This document shows positions 24,481-34,992 of a DNA stretch of 64,000 nt, in pieces (within the stretch, counting starts at the first letter, position 1; each line of letters opens with the position of its first letter). This stretch comes from Halichoerus grypus (lineage: Eukaryota; Chordata; Mammalia; Carnivora; Phocidae), in the NCBI RefSeq assembly GCF_964656455.1, contig NC_135716.1:80502484-80566483 (forward strand), written 5' to 3'. The position numbers and the translations under genes were made by a program. The notes beneath the pieces were generated by a model, which was not told where the DNA came from, ran no database searches, and saw nothing but the letters and a program-made list of their open reading frames with translations.

Positions 24481-24679
24481 GGGGCACCTGGGTGGCTCAG
24501 TCGATTAAGTGTCTGCCTTTGGCTCAGGTCATGATCTCAGGGTTCTGGGATTGAGTTCCGCACTGGGCTCCTTGCTCCATGGGAAGCCTGCTTCTCCCTC
24601 TCCCACTCCCCCTACTTGTGTTCCCTCTATCGCTGTGTCTCTCTGTGTCAAATAAATAAATAAAATCTTTTTAAAAAAG
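24481..24679 (+). mobile_element. SINEC copy
   Basis: Head GGGGCACCTGGGTGGCTCAG, CT-rich body, AATAAA tail. A short imperfect target duplication, ACTCTTTCGA against ACTCTTTTGA, lies at 24471-24480 and 24680-24689. Confidence 0.95.
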
Positions 24680-24689
24680 ACTCTTTTGA

Positions 24690-25400
24690 TTTTCTTCCTA
24701 CTTGATTTCTTTGCAGCATCTAATACTGATGACTATTCCATCTGTTCATGAGACCCTCTCATCTTCATTGTGCAATGGCATTCATCCTGTTCTCCTTATG
24801 TCTCTTCTTCTCTGGCTTTTGCTAACCTTGTATGTTATACCTTCCCTGCACTCCTCTCTCCTCTCCCCCTCTCTCTTCCCTCTCTCTCTTTCTTCCTCTC
24901 CCCATAGCCACACTGAGTGCCTCCATCACTTCCCCAGTCCTGAGTGCCATCGTTCACTCAGTATGACAATGATTTCCAGACCAGTTCTAACTCCCATCCT
25001 TTTGAGTTCCAGAATTGCAAAACTCCAACTGTCTACTAGATATTCCATAAGCACTCAAACCTACCATGTTCAAAACTCAAATCATTAATTTCTCGAAAAA
25101 GAAAATCTCCTCCTTCTCTTGTATTCATAACTTGCTAACTGGCTGCATGATCTATTCACCTACCACAGTTGTGCTTATCTTTCAAGACTTAGCCTAAGTG
25201 CTACTTCCTCATGAAGTCTTCACCAAAGCCAAGCCCTCCTATCCTTTTTGCCCCCTAGTCCTCTAGCTATGCACGAATTACATTAGACCGATTTGTTTGT
25301 GCATTTGCCTCCATACTTGAGAACAAAACTCTGTCTCATCATCTCTGCCCACCAGGACAACACAGTGCCTTGTCCACAGTGGGTGGGCAGGTGCGAAAGT
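24690..25400 (+). mobile_element. L2 LINE, 3' part
   Basis: Shows the L2 order on the + strand: 'CAACTGTCTACTAGATATTCC' and 'CCATGTTCAAAACTCAAATCATTAATTTCT', then 'CTTTCAAGACTTAGCCTAAGTGCTACTTCCTCATGAAGTCTTC', then 'TTGAGAACAAAACTCTGTCTCATCATCTC' and 'CACAGTGCCTTGTCCACAG'. The 128-aa frame at 24702-25088 is a chance frame inside it. Confidence 0.85.
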
Positions 25401-25789
25401 AGTGAGTAAGGATACACTGCCACTTTTGAAAGGCCACAGAGAGTTCAATCAATGAAATTTTGGATAATTTTATTTTCCCAACATTAATTCTTACTTGTGG
25501 CAAGTGGCAGTCTCCAAAGCTAGGACAAGAGGCTGCCACAGATGTTTAGGTACCTTGGTCCTGAGTTTAAGGACTAAAAAAAATGGTATCTTGAATTCCC
25601 TTTTGGTTTGTAGCTTTTTGTTCCTCATTTTTATGTTAGGAAAAATATCTCACTGGATCAATGTTGCCATGACTCTCCTTTCCCCCAGAACCTCCCAATC
25701 TCTGTGCCAAGCCCAGTCCCCACGCTGACTGCCTAGACTTGGTTGTACTGAAAGGCTCCCATGATCAATAGGAAACTTTCAATAGTGCC
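25401..25789. other. Unique sequence, nothing recognised
   Basis: No exon or repeat was recognised. Confidence 0.35.
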
Positions 25790-26339
25790 TTGCATGATCT
25801 GATATCCTCATCATTCAGGAATCTCTGAGGGCCTTGAGAAGCAAGGGAAAACTGCTCTCAGGGACATTCTTTCAATCAAGACCACACAGGATTGCAGGAG
25901 AAAAAATTGTCTCAAAAGAGAATCTCATAATCAAAAATTTCATAATATGCAAGAAAGTATCACAAATGAGTCAGCAGACATAGAAAACACCAGAAACTTG
26001 AAAAAATAGAACAATATTCCCAAGTGAGTTATAAAATAAATATTTTTAAATTACTGAGAAGATAAAAAAGAAAATGAAATCCATGCAGAAATAAGAAAGA
26101 TATTTTAAAAGAAGAATAGGTAGCTTTGAAAAAAGTAGAACTTTTATTAAAAAAATATATAGTAAGAAGCACAAATTAAAAATTCATGATTCATTTAAAC
26201 ACCACATTAGACATAGGTAAAGAAAGAATTAATGAACTGGAATGTACATCTCAGGAAGTCACCCAGAATCTAGAGACAGAGAGAGATAAAGAGGTAGTAA
26301 CATAAACGTAGCCATGACAGACATGAGATGAAGTACAGA

Positions 26340-26800
26340 GCACATGCCGGGACAGATCCTGCTTATTGCTTATATTTTGTTATCTTTACTGTTCCATTCT
26401 GTTATCTTTACTCGTAGATTGCTGATGTGTTTGGGATGACAGTATGTCCAGCTAAAAACATTATCTTCTAGCACACCCAAAGAAAGGGATAACTAAGTAA
26501 CACAATTTTGTTCAATAAAATAGAAGCAGAGGTTTCCAAGTGAAGTTCCTAAGGATGTTCTTTAAAATCTTCTTTCTCCCCCCCTTTCCCCGCCCACCAT
26601 TCTATCTGTGTGGACATATGAACCATGCTAGAAGTGGAACAGGTGTCTTAGGAATACACAAAGGATGATGAAGCAGAAAGCTGAAAGGGTCTTAGCTGCC
26701 TACCTCCAGACATCTAGTCATGTGAGGAAAAATAAATGCCTCTAAGTTGTGTTTTCTATCAGATGCATTAGATGTAATCTTTCTAGTTGATAAAAAAAGA
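26340..26800. other. Unidentified insertion-like stretch inside the L1-like relic
   Basis: Composition shifts from A-rich L1-like to mixed, with a CT-rich patch (26560-26600). L1-like sequence appears on both sides. I cannot name the family. It may be an older DNA transposon or LTR fragment, or the two L1 parts may be separate elements. Confidence 0.3.
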
Positions 26801-26863
26801 TTAGAAGGAAATCATAGAGTGGAAATGAGACAATAGTTTAAAGAGAAAGTCCCTGAAAATTTC

Positions 26864-27051
26864 TTTTTTTAAAAAAAAGATTTTATTTATTTATTTGATA
26901 GAGCACAAGCAGGAAGAGAAGCAGGCAGAGGGAGAGGGAGAAGCAGGCTCCCCGCAAGCAGGGAGCCCTACACAGGGCTTGATCCTAGGACGCTGGGATC
27001 ATGACTTAGGCAGAAGGCAGACACTCAACTGGTTGAGCCACGCAGGTGCCC
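26864..27051 (-). mobile_element. SINEC copy, antisense
   Basis: Poly(T)/AAAAGATTTTATTTATTT start and the reverse complement of the head ending near 27051. A short imperfect target duplication lies at 26855-26863 and 27052-27061 (GAAAATTTC against CAAAATTTTC). Confidence 0.93.
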
Positions 27052-27559
27052 CAAAATTTTCAAATCCAAAGGAAAACACTGAGAATGAAGAATCTCACCA
27101 GGTCCCAACCAGAAAGGTTAAAAATAAATCCATACCTAGACACATTCAGAACACTAAGGAGAGAAAAAAATGTTAAAAGTAACCATAGAGAAAAGACATT
27201 TAAATTGAGAGTGTATTCCTCAAAAGAAAGATACCAGGAGACAATGGAATAATATCTTCTAAGTGTTGAGAGAAAATGATTGACCTGAATTCTATATTAG
27301 CTAAACTATTAAGAGTGAGAGAAAATAACAACTTTTTCAGAGTAAGAAGAGCTTATCAGTACAGACCTTCACTGAAATAACTGCTAAGGATGCATATTGA
27401 AAAGGTGGGGGATGAAACCAGAGGAAAGATGCAAGAGGCATTAGTGATCTAAGACAGTGATAAACAAGTGTATGGATCTAAATAACAACGAACTCTCAAA
27501 AATGTATAAAAACCTCTGTGGAACTTAACAGAAGCTTATGATTAAAGAATGTATTGAGG

Positions 27560-28005
27560 GGCGCCTTGGTGGCTCAGTCGTTAAGCGTCTGCCTTCAGCT
27601 CAGGTCATGATCCCAGGGGCCTGGGATCGAGCCTTGCATCGGGCTTCCTGCTCAGCGGGAAGCCTGCTTCTCCCTCTCCCACTCCCTGCTGCTTGTGCTC
27701 CTTCTCTTGCTGTGTCTCTTTATGTCAAATAAATAAATAAAATATTGGGGGCGCCTGGGTGGCTCAGTCGTTAAGCGTCTGCCTTCGGCTCAGGTCATGA
27801 TCCCGGGGTCCTGGGATCAAGCCCCACATCGGGCTCCCTGCTCAGCGGGAAGCCTGCTTCTTCCTCTCCCACTCCCCTTGCTTGTGTTCCCTCTCTCGCT
27901 GTGTCTCTCTCTGTCAAATAAATAAAATCTTTAAAAAAAAAAAAAATAAATAAATAAATAAATAAATAAATAAAATATTTAAAAAATAAAAAAATACATA
28001 AAAAT
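27560..28005 (+). mobile_element. Composite: SINEC A with SINEC B inserted in its tail
   Basis: SINE A has its head at 27558-27560 (a G-run shared with the duplication) and its tail reaches 27746, then resumes after SINE B from 27980 to 28005. The whole unit is flanked by an exact 16-bp duplication, AAAGAATGTATTGAGG, at 27544-27559 and 28006-28021. That shows A entered first and B later entered A's A-rich tail. Confidence 0.9.
27747..27959 (+). mobile_element. SINEC B, nested in the tail of SINEC A
   Basis: Near-consensus head GGGGGCGCCTGGGTGGCTCA. Its own 20-bp target duplication (AAAT units ending in AAAATATT) lies at 27727-27746 and 27960-27979. The good match to the most common form in the window suggests a recent insertion. 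Confidence 0.93.
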
Positions 28006-28021
28006 AAAGAATGTATTGAGG

Positions 28022-29929
28022 TAAGAAACACAAGCAGTTGCTTCTCTGCTATCACTTTTTTAGTAAATACTGGATTCTGTTACTCTACAAACAAATTTCT
28101 TTGTCTCCAGTTATTTCTCTGCTAAGAAGCAGATTCTCAAGTCAGAATAGTTACCACAGAGAGTACTTTAGGTACTAACGGGGCTTTTTCTATATTTTCT
28201 GGTGCTGCCTAGACATCTTTGACAACTAACATGATTTCAGTTTACAGATTTTAGTCAGGGAGAAAACAAATTTTAATTGTATACTGTATAGAATACTAAG
28301 TAGTTGGATCAAATACATGCTTGAAAAAATAAAACCTGTGCTGTATCTGACCATTAAATATTGTTGCCCCTTTGAATATTATTACTCCTGCCATCTCATC
28401 TCCCATTCTACCAAAACTCCCCACATACACTTACCTAATTAAATATTAAAACACACACACACACACAGAAAATCAAAAGGCCAACCCACTGAGACTATTC
28501 CCCATGTGGTAAGGAATTTTATTATGGCCAAGTGTTTTGGTGGCAAAATTTACTGGTGACACAGGATGGTATGTAATAATTTGTTGGATATCTTGCTTTG
28601 TGTTGAGATTTGCTTTCCTTTATTTTTTAAATTATATAAAGTAAATCATAATATTCACAATCCCTACCTTGTTTTTCAAAAATTGATTATTCTTTTTCTC
28701 CTTCCCTCCCCACCCCCACTTTTTTTTTTTATTAAATCTTAAAATAAAGGATCACCACCTCACTCTTCTTACAGTTAATTTCCCTTGGTCTGATCATTTC
28801 CAAAAGAAGTTACAGAAAATTACAGTAAGATTCTTATGGATTTTCCTGACACTTGTCAAATGCCTCTTGACCTAAAATCCAGGCCAACTCTGGCCACTTT
28901 GAGACAGAATTTGATCTCATTGTCATCTCAGGTTCCACTGGCCTCATCCCCAGATTAGAGACTTTGAATCCTTTGATTCATTAGAGACTTTGAATCCTTT
29001 GAAATATGCTGGGGGTTGACAAAATATTCTCAGGAGGAAAGAAATCATTCTTTTCCTCTCTTACTCACAAACACAACATGGAAACAAGACCTAAACCCCA
29101 ATGCAATGCATAGCCCCTCATGGTCGCATTCCATTCCCAGGCCCGGTTGATGAGGTGGTCTGGGAAGCATTCTGGCTGGGAGAGATCACATTGCTAAATG
29201 GGGACGTGAAAAGGAATGTGGTTTCCTGAAAGTTTCCAGCAAGTACATGGGAATGGAGCTCTTGAAAGAGCTGTAGAGCTGGAAGCACTTCCCTTCAGAG
29301 AAACACTTCCAATTCCCCCATGGAGCCAAGTATAATAACAGTCCTGACATTATTATTACAAAGGGGAAAAAATCATTCATGCAGACTTGCTGCTGTAATT
29401 TGGGTATTTATAAGCCACACCCACTTTGCAACCTTAAAGCCGTGTGGTTTAAACGGAGCCCACACAAAAGAGGGGGTTGTTAGTCAGAGCCATACGGTGA
29501 TTTCTGCCCAGTCTCTCTGAGGGTGTCAGGGATAGCTATTTTTTTCAAGCGATTTGAGACACTTTTTAAAAATTAGCCTCTTTCTCCCTATATGCAATAT
29601 ATATCCTCAAAGTTTTAACAAAATTTTCCCTTTTTTGACCACAAGATAGAGTTCCAGACATGGGCAAAGGACTCATGTAATAAGAGCTCATGGTTCAAGG
29701 GAACTTAATACAATAATCGTGTGTTCAGGAACATTTTCTGCAATTGCAGCTCATTTTTTTTCCTTTAGTGAATCTGCTTTATTTAGAATGAACCGATGGC
29801 TCCCAGAAGCCACTGTGGCCTCCCACCATGCACATGTGTCATCAGTTACATTTGGACCAACTTCCCCAGTGGTGATGGGCAGAACACTACTTTTAGAGAT
29901 GTAGCATTACACATTGATCTTTTGGTGCC
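28022..29929. other. Mostly unique AT-rich sequence
   Basis: Contains a (CA)n run at 28450-28467, a poly(T) near 28719-28730 and a 26-bp tandem duplication at 28954-29002. No exon was recognised. The start may be the end of the L1-like relic. Confidence 0.4.
28954..29002. repeat. 26-bp tandem duplication, about 1.9 copies
   Basis: ATTAGAGACTTTGAATCCTT starts at 28954 and again at 28980, with the same sequence through the unit. Confidence 0.95.
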
Positions 29930-29944
29930 TATGCAGTAACAAGA

Positions 29945-30075
29945 TGATTTCTTTCTTAATTGTGGTAAAATATACATAACATAAAATTTATCATTTTTAA
30001 GTGTACAGTTCAGTGGCATTAAGTACATTCACATTAGTGTACAATCATTACCACTATTCATCTCCAAAAAAAGCT
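29945..30075. mobile_element. L1 3'-region fragment
   Basis: 'TTGTGGTAAAATATACATAACATAAAATTTATCATTTTTAAGTG' and 'CAGTTCAGTGGCATTAAGTACATTCACATT' are a well-known L1M 3' region sequence. I did not fix its orientation. It abuts the purine tract that follows. Confidence 0.65.
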
Positions 30076-30086
30076 TGGTATATTTT

Positions 30087-30171
30087 AGAAAGAAAGAGAG
30101 AGAGAGAAAGAGAGAGAGAGTGAAAGAGAGAAAGAGAGAAAGAAAGGAAGAAGGAAGGAAGGAAAGAAAAA

Positions 30172-30215
<44 letters not shown>

Positions 30216-30262
30216 AGAAAGAAAGCAAGGAAGGAAGGAAGGAAGGAAGGAAGAAAGAAAAA

Positions 30263-30302
<40 letters not shown>

Positions 30303-30611
30303 GAAAGAAAGAAAGAGAAAGAAAGAAAGAAAAAAGGAAAGGAAAGAAAGAAAAGAGAAAGAAAGAAAAAGGAAAGAGAGAAAGAAAGAAGAAAGAAAAA
30401 AGGAAAGAGAGAGAAAAGGAAGGAAGGAAGGAAGAGAGAGAAAGGGGGAGAGACAGAGGGGGAAGGAGAAAGAAAGAGGGAGGGAGAGGGAGGGAGGGAT
30501 GATGGAGAAAGAAGAAAGGAAGGAAGGAAGGAAGGAAGAAAAAGAAAGAGAAGAAAGAAAGAAAAGAAAAGAAAAGAAAAAGAAAAAGGGAGAAAGAAAG
30601 AAAGAAAGAAA
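30087..30611. repeat. 525-bp (GAAA)n/(GGAA)n polypurine tract
   Basis: All purine on the + strand apart from five bases: T at 30121, C at 30226, C at 30454, and T at 30500 and 30503. Units shift from GAGA to GAAA, GGAA, mixed, then GAAAA. The 182-aa Lys/Glu/Arg frame on + and the 210-aa Ser/Phe/Leu frame on - are translations of this tract, not genes. Confidence 0.98.
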
Positions 30612-30649
30612 TCTGGTCTCTGATTGAGAGAAATAACCATTACAAAAGA

Positions 30650-31010
30650 GGATGTATTCATTTAATGGTGAATACCTATTAAGTACCCAGCACTATCTAG
30701 AGACTGGGGATACAAGGTGAACAAAACAAAATAAAGCAAAACAAAATCTACCCTTATTGAGCTTATGGTCTGGGGTTAAGAACCAGATAAAAAAACAAAA
30801 TAACCAATAAAATATATAGTATATTGAATGATGAGACATGCTATAGAGATAATGAAAAAGAAGGAAGAGGACACTAAGGCCCACAGGGCCATGGGAAAGG
30901 ATACAGTGTAGCAAGGACCGGGGACCGAAGGAGGTGGTCATTGTCAAGCAGAGAGAGCCTGGGAGGAGCCACGACAGAGCATGGGAGACAGAGATGGGCA
31001 CACTCTCAGT
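30650..31010. mobile_element. Ancient mammalian-wide interspersed repeat, probably L2-related
   Basis: 'CTATTAAGTACCCAGCACTATCTAGAGACTGGGGATACAAGGTGAACAAAAC', then 'TTATTGAGCTTATGGTCTGGGG' and 'CATGCTATAGAGATAATG'. Same family as the copies at 18040 and 23200. Confidence 0.6.
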
Positions 31011-31068
31011 CTGGGGTGTTGGGCACTAATAGTTGGCCCCTGGCTTTGTGTATAACTCTACTACATCT

Positions 31069-31255
31069 ATATTAGTCAGGGTTCTCCAGGCAACAGAACC
31101 AATAGGATGTGTGCTGAGAGGGACAGTTACTCACCTGATTATGGAGACAGCAGGTCCAAAATCTGTATAGGATGGGCCAGCAGGCTGCAGACCTAGGAGA
31201 CCAATCTGCAGCTCAAATCTAAAGGCTGCGTGTACCTTTGGGAAGACTAGAAAAA
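31069..31255 (-). mobile_element. MLT2-type LTR fragment (ERVL), antisense
   Basis: 'TTAGTCAGGGTTCTCCAGGCAACAGAACCAATAGGATG' is the reverse complement of the 3' end of MLT2/ERVL LTRs. It is followed by the matching 'GGATGGGCCAGCAGGCTGCAGACCTAGGAG' block. Truncated. Confidence 0.7.
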
Positions 31256-31441
31256 AGATTAATGGTATAAAATGAACCAAACAAAATGTTAGAGCCCTTT
31301 CTAACTCACAAGTGGCAGTGTACCAAGGTCCTTCCTAGAGGGGACCGCACCTCCTTTTCATTCAAGGGGTTCTGGGTCTGTGACCTGGCTCAAGTCTGAG
31401 AATCAGGGGGCTGTTACTCTCTGTTTTTAAGATTCAGGTTA
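31256..31441. other. Sequence between LTR and SINE, not assigned
   Basis: May belong to the antisense ERVL relic, but I cannot match it to a known part. Confidence 0.3.
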
Positions 31442-31649
31442 GGGACACCTGGGTGGCTCAGTCAGTTAAGCGTCTGCCTTTGGCTCAGGTCATGATCCCA
31501 GGGTCCTGGGAGCGAGTCCTGCATCTGTCTCCCTGCTCAGCAGGGAGCCTGCTTCTCCCTTTTCCTGCTCTGCCTTCCCCTTCCCCTGTTTGTGCTCTCT
31601 CGCGCACTCTTTCTGACAAACAAATAAATAAATTCTTTAAAAAAAAAAA
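31442..31649 (+). mobile_element. SINEC copy
   Basis: Head GGACACCTGGGTGGCTCAGT, CT-rich body, poly(A) end. Short target duplication TCAGGTTA at 31434-31441 and 31650-31657. It separates the ERVL LTR fragment from the probable internal relic. Confidence 0.95.
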
Positions 31650-31689
31650 TCAGGTTAAACTTTTGTTTGCTTGACCTTGAATTTTTCTG

Positions 31690-32395
31690 CTGATACAGAT
31701 CAAGTAAGAATTTAACAGGCCTCCCATCTATTTCACCTCTAGGAATACCACAATCAATGAACCAACACCATATGATCTACACGATCATACCATTCTGTTA
31801 GCTGCTTTGACTCTAGTATCTATGATGGTCACCACACTCTCATTGTGTTTGGTGGCTGAGGGCCACCTCTTGGCTCCTGCAGCCCCAGGATCCAATTACC
31901 CCCATTACTTTTAGGTTTTCCAGTTGAGTGGCTACAGTTCCCACTGAGGTCTGGCCTACAGAGCAGAGCAAACACAGAACTCTTCAACAGTGCCAGGCTC
32001 CCCTCATAAGTTATTTCTCATGGTCATGAAAGGTATGCCTTTGGACCCTCTCAGCATGGGTGACAAATGACATATCCACTCTGACATCTCAATCTCCCTA
32101 AGTCTTTGAATTACTCTACAGTAAACCAAGGTGTGTCTGGGATTTCCAGTTCTCTCACAGGGGTCCATCCTGTGGTCCATTGTTTGGTCAGCCAACCAAA
32201 TAATGTGTTAGAGCCCTAACTCACCAATGCACAATGTCTGCTTAATAAGCCCATATCAGTAAATTTAGCCTGACCCAACTTTCTGTTCCTTCCATCATTA
32301 TACCATACCTCAGTCTCCAACATGCCCCCATTCTCCCCTCCTTTCTTAGGAGAAAAAGTCCACTGACTATAAACACATGGTGATTGATATTTAAG
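31690..32395 (-). mobile_element. Probable ERVL-type internal relic, antisense, no intact gene
   Basis: Resembles the internal part of ERVL-class endogenous retroviruses in antisense, in agreement with the MLT2 LTR fragment on its left. One frame stays open for 63 codons (32004-32195, minus strand), with no full domain. The element is broken: no 5' LTR was found on the right and frames are disrupted. Assignment rests on memory of the family and on the neighbouring LTR. Confidence 0.45.
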
Positions 32396-32469
32396 GGATC
32401 CAATTTCTTAAATTTGGTAGATCACATGGATGGAAGAAAGGAACAGAGCCAAAAACGCCACAATTAGTC

Positions 32470-32660
32470 AAATTTGCCCATATTGAGCACCTACTGTGTA
32501 CCAGGCACTAGTGTTGTAGCCATAGTCCTAGGAGGTAGGTGCCTATTTGCTTCGTGTTTCCAAAGAGGATACCTGGATAAGAAAAGCATTTGCTCAGGGA
32601 TATGACTAATGGTGGCAAGAGTGGGATGCAAGTCCAAGTCTGCCTGGCTCCAAAACATTA
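32470..32660 (-). mobile_element. MIR
   Basis: 'TATTGAGCACCTACTGTGTACCAGGCACTAGTG', then 'GAGGATACCTGGATAAG' and 'GTGGGATGCAAGTCCAAGTCTGCCTGGCTCC' give the antisense MIR order. Confidence 0.85.
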
Positions 32661-33339
32661 GTAAATAATACGTTGGATTAAAATCTGGAACCTTTAGATG
32701 CTAAATGCTTAATAATGCCTCCTGAGTTTTCTTGTGTCGTGTCCCAAATGTTTTGCATTTTGGCAATTTTCCTTTGCGCCAAATCGGAGTCTGCAAAGTT
32801 ATGGAAATAAGGTGAAGAGAAAATAGCCTCCAATTTCATTTTAGAGCTCAGAAAATGTTCATTTGTATGGTCAGGGCAACCAAAATCAACATTATTAAAT
32901 TAAATCATGACTTTTGCAAAATTACTGATTCACATAGATACCACATGTTTTCAGGGAGAACATGTGAACTTTAGAGGAAGCAGGCTGGCTGTAACAAGGA
33001 AAGACTCTGCTGTATAAGTTTTCGTTCAGACACGCCTCTAGGCATTTTGAGATGCCAAAATCTGGGAGGTCAGAGTAGCCATTGCACACAACCCTTTTCC
33101 AGAAAGTATGATGTATTATGTTTGAAAAACTAATAGAAGCTCCAAGTCAGAGACGACTGAATGGCCAGTGAGTTTTAAAAAGATCTAGGATTAAGGTTCT
33201 CCAGGAGAAATTAGTTTATGGCTTTATGATTTATTAAAGTTCCTTTGGCTTGCTAATTCAAGCTACACAAATAGTTGTTACACAAGTTCATTTCAGACCA
33301 AACTGAAAGAATGTACTGTGATTGAACCCAAAGTGGACA
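32661..33339. other. Unique sequence, nothing recognised
   Basis: No exon or repeat was identified. Confidence 0.35.
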
Positions 33340-33430
33340 TTGTTGGTCTTTGTCTTGACCAGGACACCCCCAGCACCTTCTGCAGTGTGTGGTAGGCACA
33401 CAATGGGACTCAGCAAAGATTTAACCACCA
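33340..33430 (+). mobile_element. L2 3'-end relic
   Basis: 'GTGTGTGGTAGGCACACAATGGGACTCAGCAAAG' is a diverged L2 3' terminus. Confidence 0.5.
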
Positions 33431-34969
33431 TTTTGAAGGAAATTTTCTCAGTGCCAACAATGCATGAGATTAGGTCAAGAATCTACAATTAGATCCTAAG
33501 CCCACAAACTGTGCGTTTGTCATTTTATTAAAATTAAATAAGAAAAATTGTTCATAAACAAGAAAGACAGAATAAGTGGCTCATGTTAAAGACCATTATT
33601 TATATGTTGTGAAATGTCTGAACTCAGTCCCCTGAGTAAAACCATCTTGATGTATGTCTTCAGCTTAGCTGAGAAAAACTCAACAATAATAAACATGACA
33701 TGTCTGTGCTTTTTACACACCAAAAGAAAGAAGTGAGAACCCCACTCTGGCAGTCTCAGCAGCAGACCATGTGTGAAGGATAAACAAACAAAAGCTTCAG
33801 AAAGCATGAGAAGGACGAGTGCATTCCACAGATCTTGGGGGCTGCCCTCCCATCCATGTGGACCTAGAGCAATGTGGGAGCTAAAGGGCAAGGGCCAACG
33901 GTTGGGTCCTTTTTTTTTTTTTATTTATGTAGAGACTCAAATGGTCAGGTGAAGGGCCCAGAACACCACGTGCACTGCACTGCTCCCTGAAACAGGACGT
34001 GAGCATGGCTGAGCTGCAGGAGGGGGTTACAAGGCAAGTGTGCTGGGCCTCCTCTCACATCTTCTGCAAGAATGCCCCAGATCACTGCAGTCTGGTTGGT
34101 GGGTTTCCCTAGCTTCCCCAGGCTTCTTGGCAGAGAAGGGAGACTAGCAAAATTCCCTAGAAAATAAATACAGAACTTCCAAAATGTTGCTTAGAAAAAT
34201 AATACAGTATTTGAAAATACCTCCTTCCCAGAGGAAAGATTGGGGTTTCTGTCAAGTATGTTGGTTGATGTGATGTGCTGTGCAGAAGTCGCTGGGTGGG
34301 CCCAGCACTCCCAGCTGCATGTGCCCAGAAGAGACTCCTCCTCTGTCTCCCCAAGAGCTCCTTGAGCCTGGGAAAGACCCTGTTTCCTGTTGGGGTCCCA
34401 GAACCCAGCAAAGTCTGTGGTAGTTAAAGAAAGTTCAGGAATACAAAACAGATGGGGGGTCTTGAATATAAAGACCAAAACCTTAAGATGCCCAGAAAAT
34501 GGGGGAGGGGGGGACAAAAGGGAAGCCTTGAGATATTGCAAAGGAAAAGAAAACCAAAGAACCAACATTGAAATGAAGCCCGTAAAAGGCATTCCCAAGA
34601 AGAGTTTGTGGTGTGTGTAGGGGGGGGTGGTCACCTAAAATATATTTCCTGAGGAAAGTATTTGAGACACAAAGAAAAATGAAACCAGCACAGAAGGTCA
34701 ACTGCAGGGCCAGAGTTCTGGGGGGGGGGGGGCAGGATTCACCTTGTGCATATCTACTACATTCAACCCCCCCACAGAAAAGCCAAAACCCATGAAGAAA
34801 GCAGGTGTGAGGGGAAGTTCAAGAAGTATGAACATTTGTAAATATGCATTCTACTAAATGCCTGTGTCAGCACTCACAAAAAACAAAACAACTTTTATTC
34901 CTACAAATAAACATTAACCCAAAGATATAAAAGTATCATTTTATGATAGTGGCTTTTTTGTTTCATTTT
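33431..34969. other. Unique sequence with short homopolymers
   Basis: Holds T runs near 33910-33922, G-rich runs at 34502-34514 and 34620-34628, and G13 at 34720-34732. The 147-aa frame (34191-34634, minus strand) shows no domain. Confidence 0.4.
34720..34732. repeat. Poly(G) tract, G13
   Basis: Thirteen consecutive G residues. Confidence 0.95.
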
Positions 34970-34992
34970 TTGTTTTGTTTTGTTTTGTTTTG
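34970..34992. repeat. (GTTTT)n microsatellite
   Basis: Four to five GTTTT units. Confidence 0.9.

Larger units (their letters stand above)
25790..27557 (+). mobile_element. HAL1/L1M-like relic (ORF1 region), interrupted
   Basis: A-rich L1-like coding sequence with phrases such as 'CATGCAGAAATAAGAAAGATA', then, after the SINE at 26864, 'AATTTTCAAATCCAAAGG', 'ACAATGGAATAATATCTTCTAAGTGTTGAGAGAAAATGATTG' and 'CTGAATTCTATATTAGC'. This is the order of the L1M/HAL1 ORF1 and downstream region. No ORF2-like part was seen. A non-L1-like stretch (about 26340-26800) lies within it. Edges are approximate. Confidence 0.65.

Noticed and set aside
24702..25088. 128-aa plus-strand frame
   Set aside because: Lies inside an L2 LINE 3' relic and is rich in Leu/Ser from CT-rich DNA.
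27926..28000. (AAAT)n run as an independent microsatellite
   Set aside because: It is the merged tails and target duplication of two nested SINEs.
30029..30661. A 210-aa frame (minus) and a 182-aa frame (plus) at 30075-30623
   Set aside because: Both are translations of the purine microsatellite (Ser/Phe/Leu and Lys/Glu/Arg only).
34191..34634. 147-aa minus-strand open frame
   Set aside because: Length is within chance for 64 kb in six frames; no domain, and the sequence is interrupted by homopolymers.
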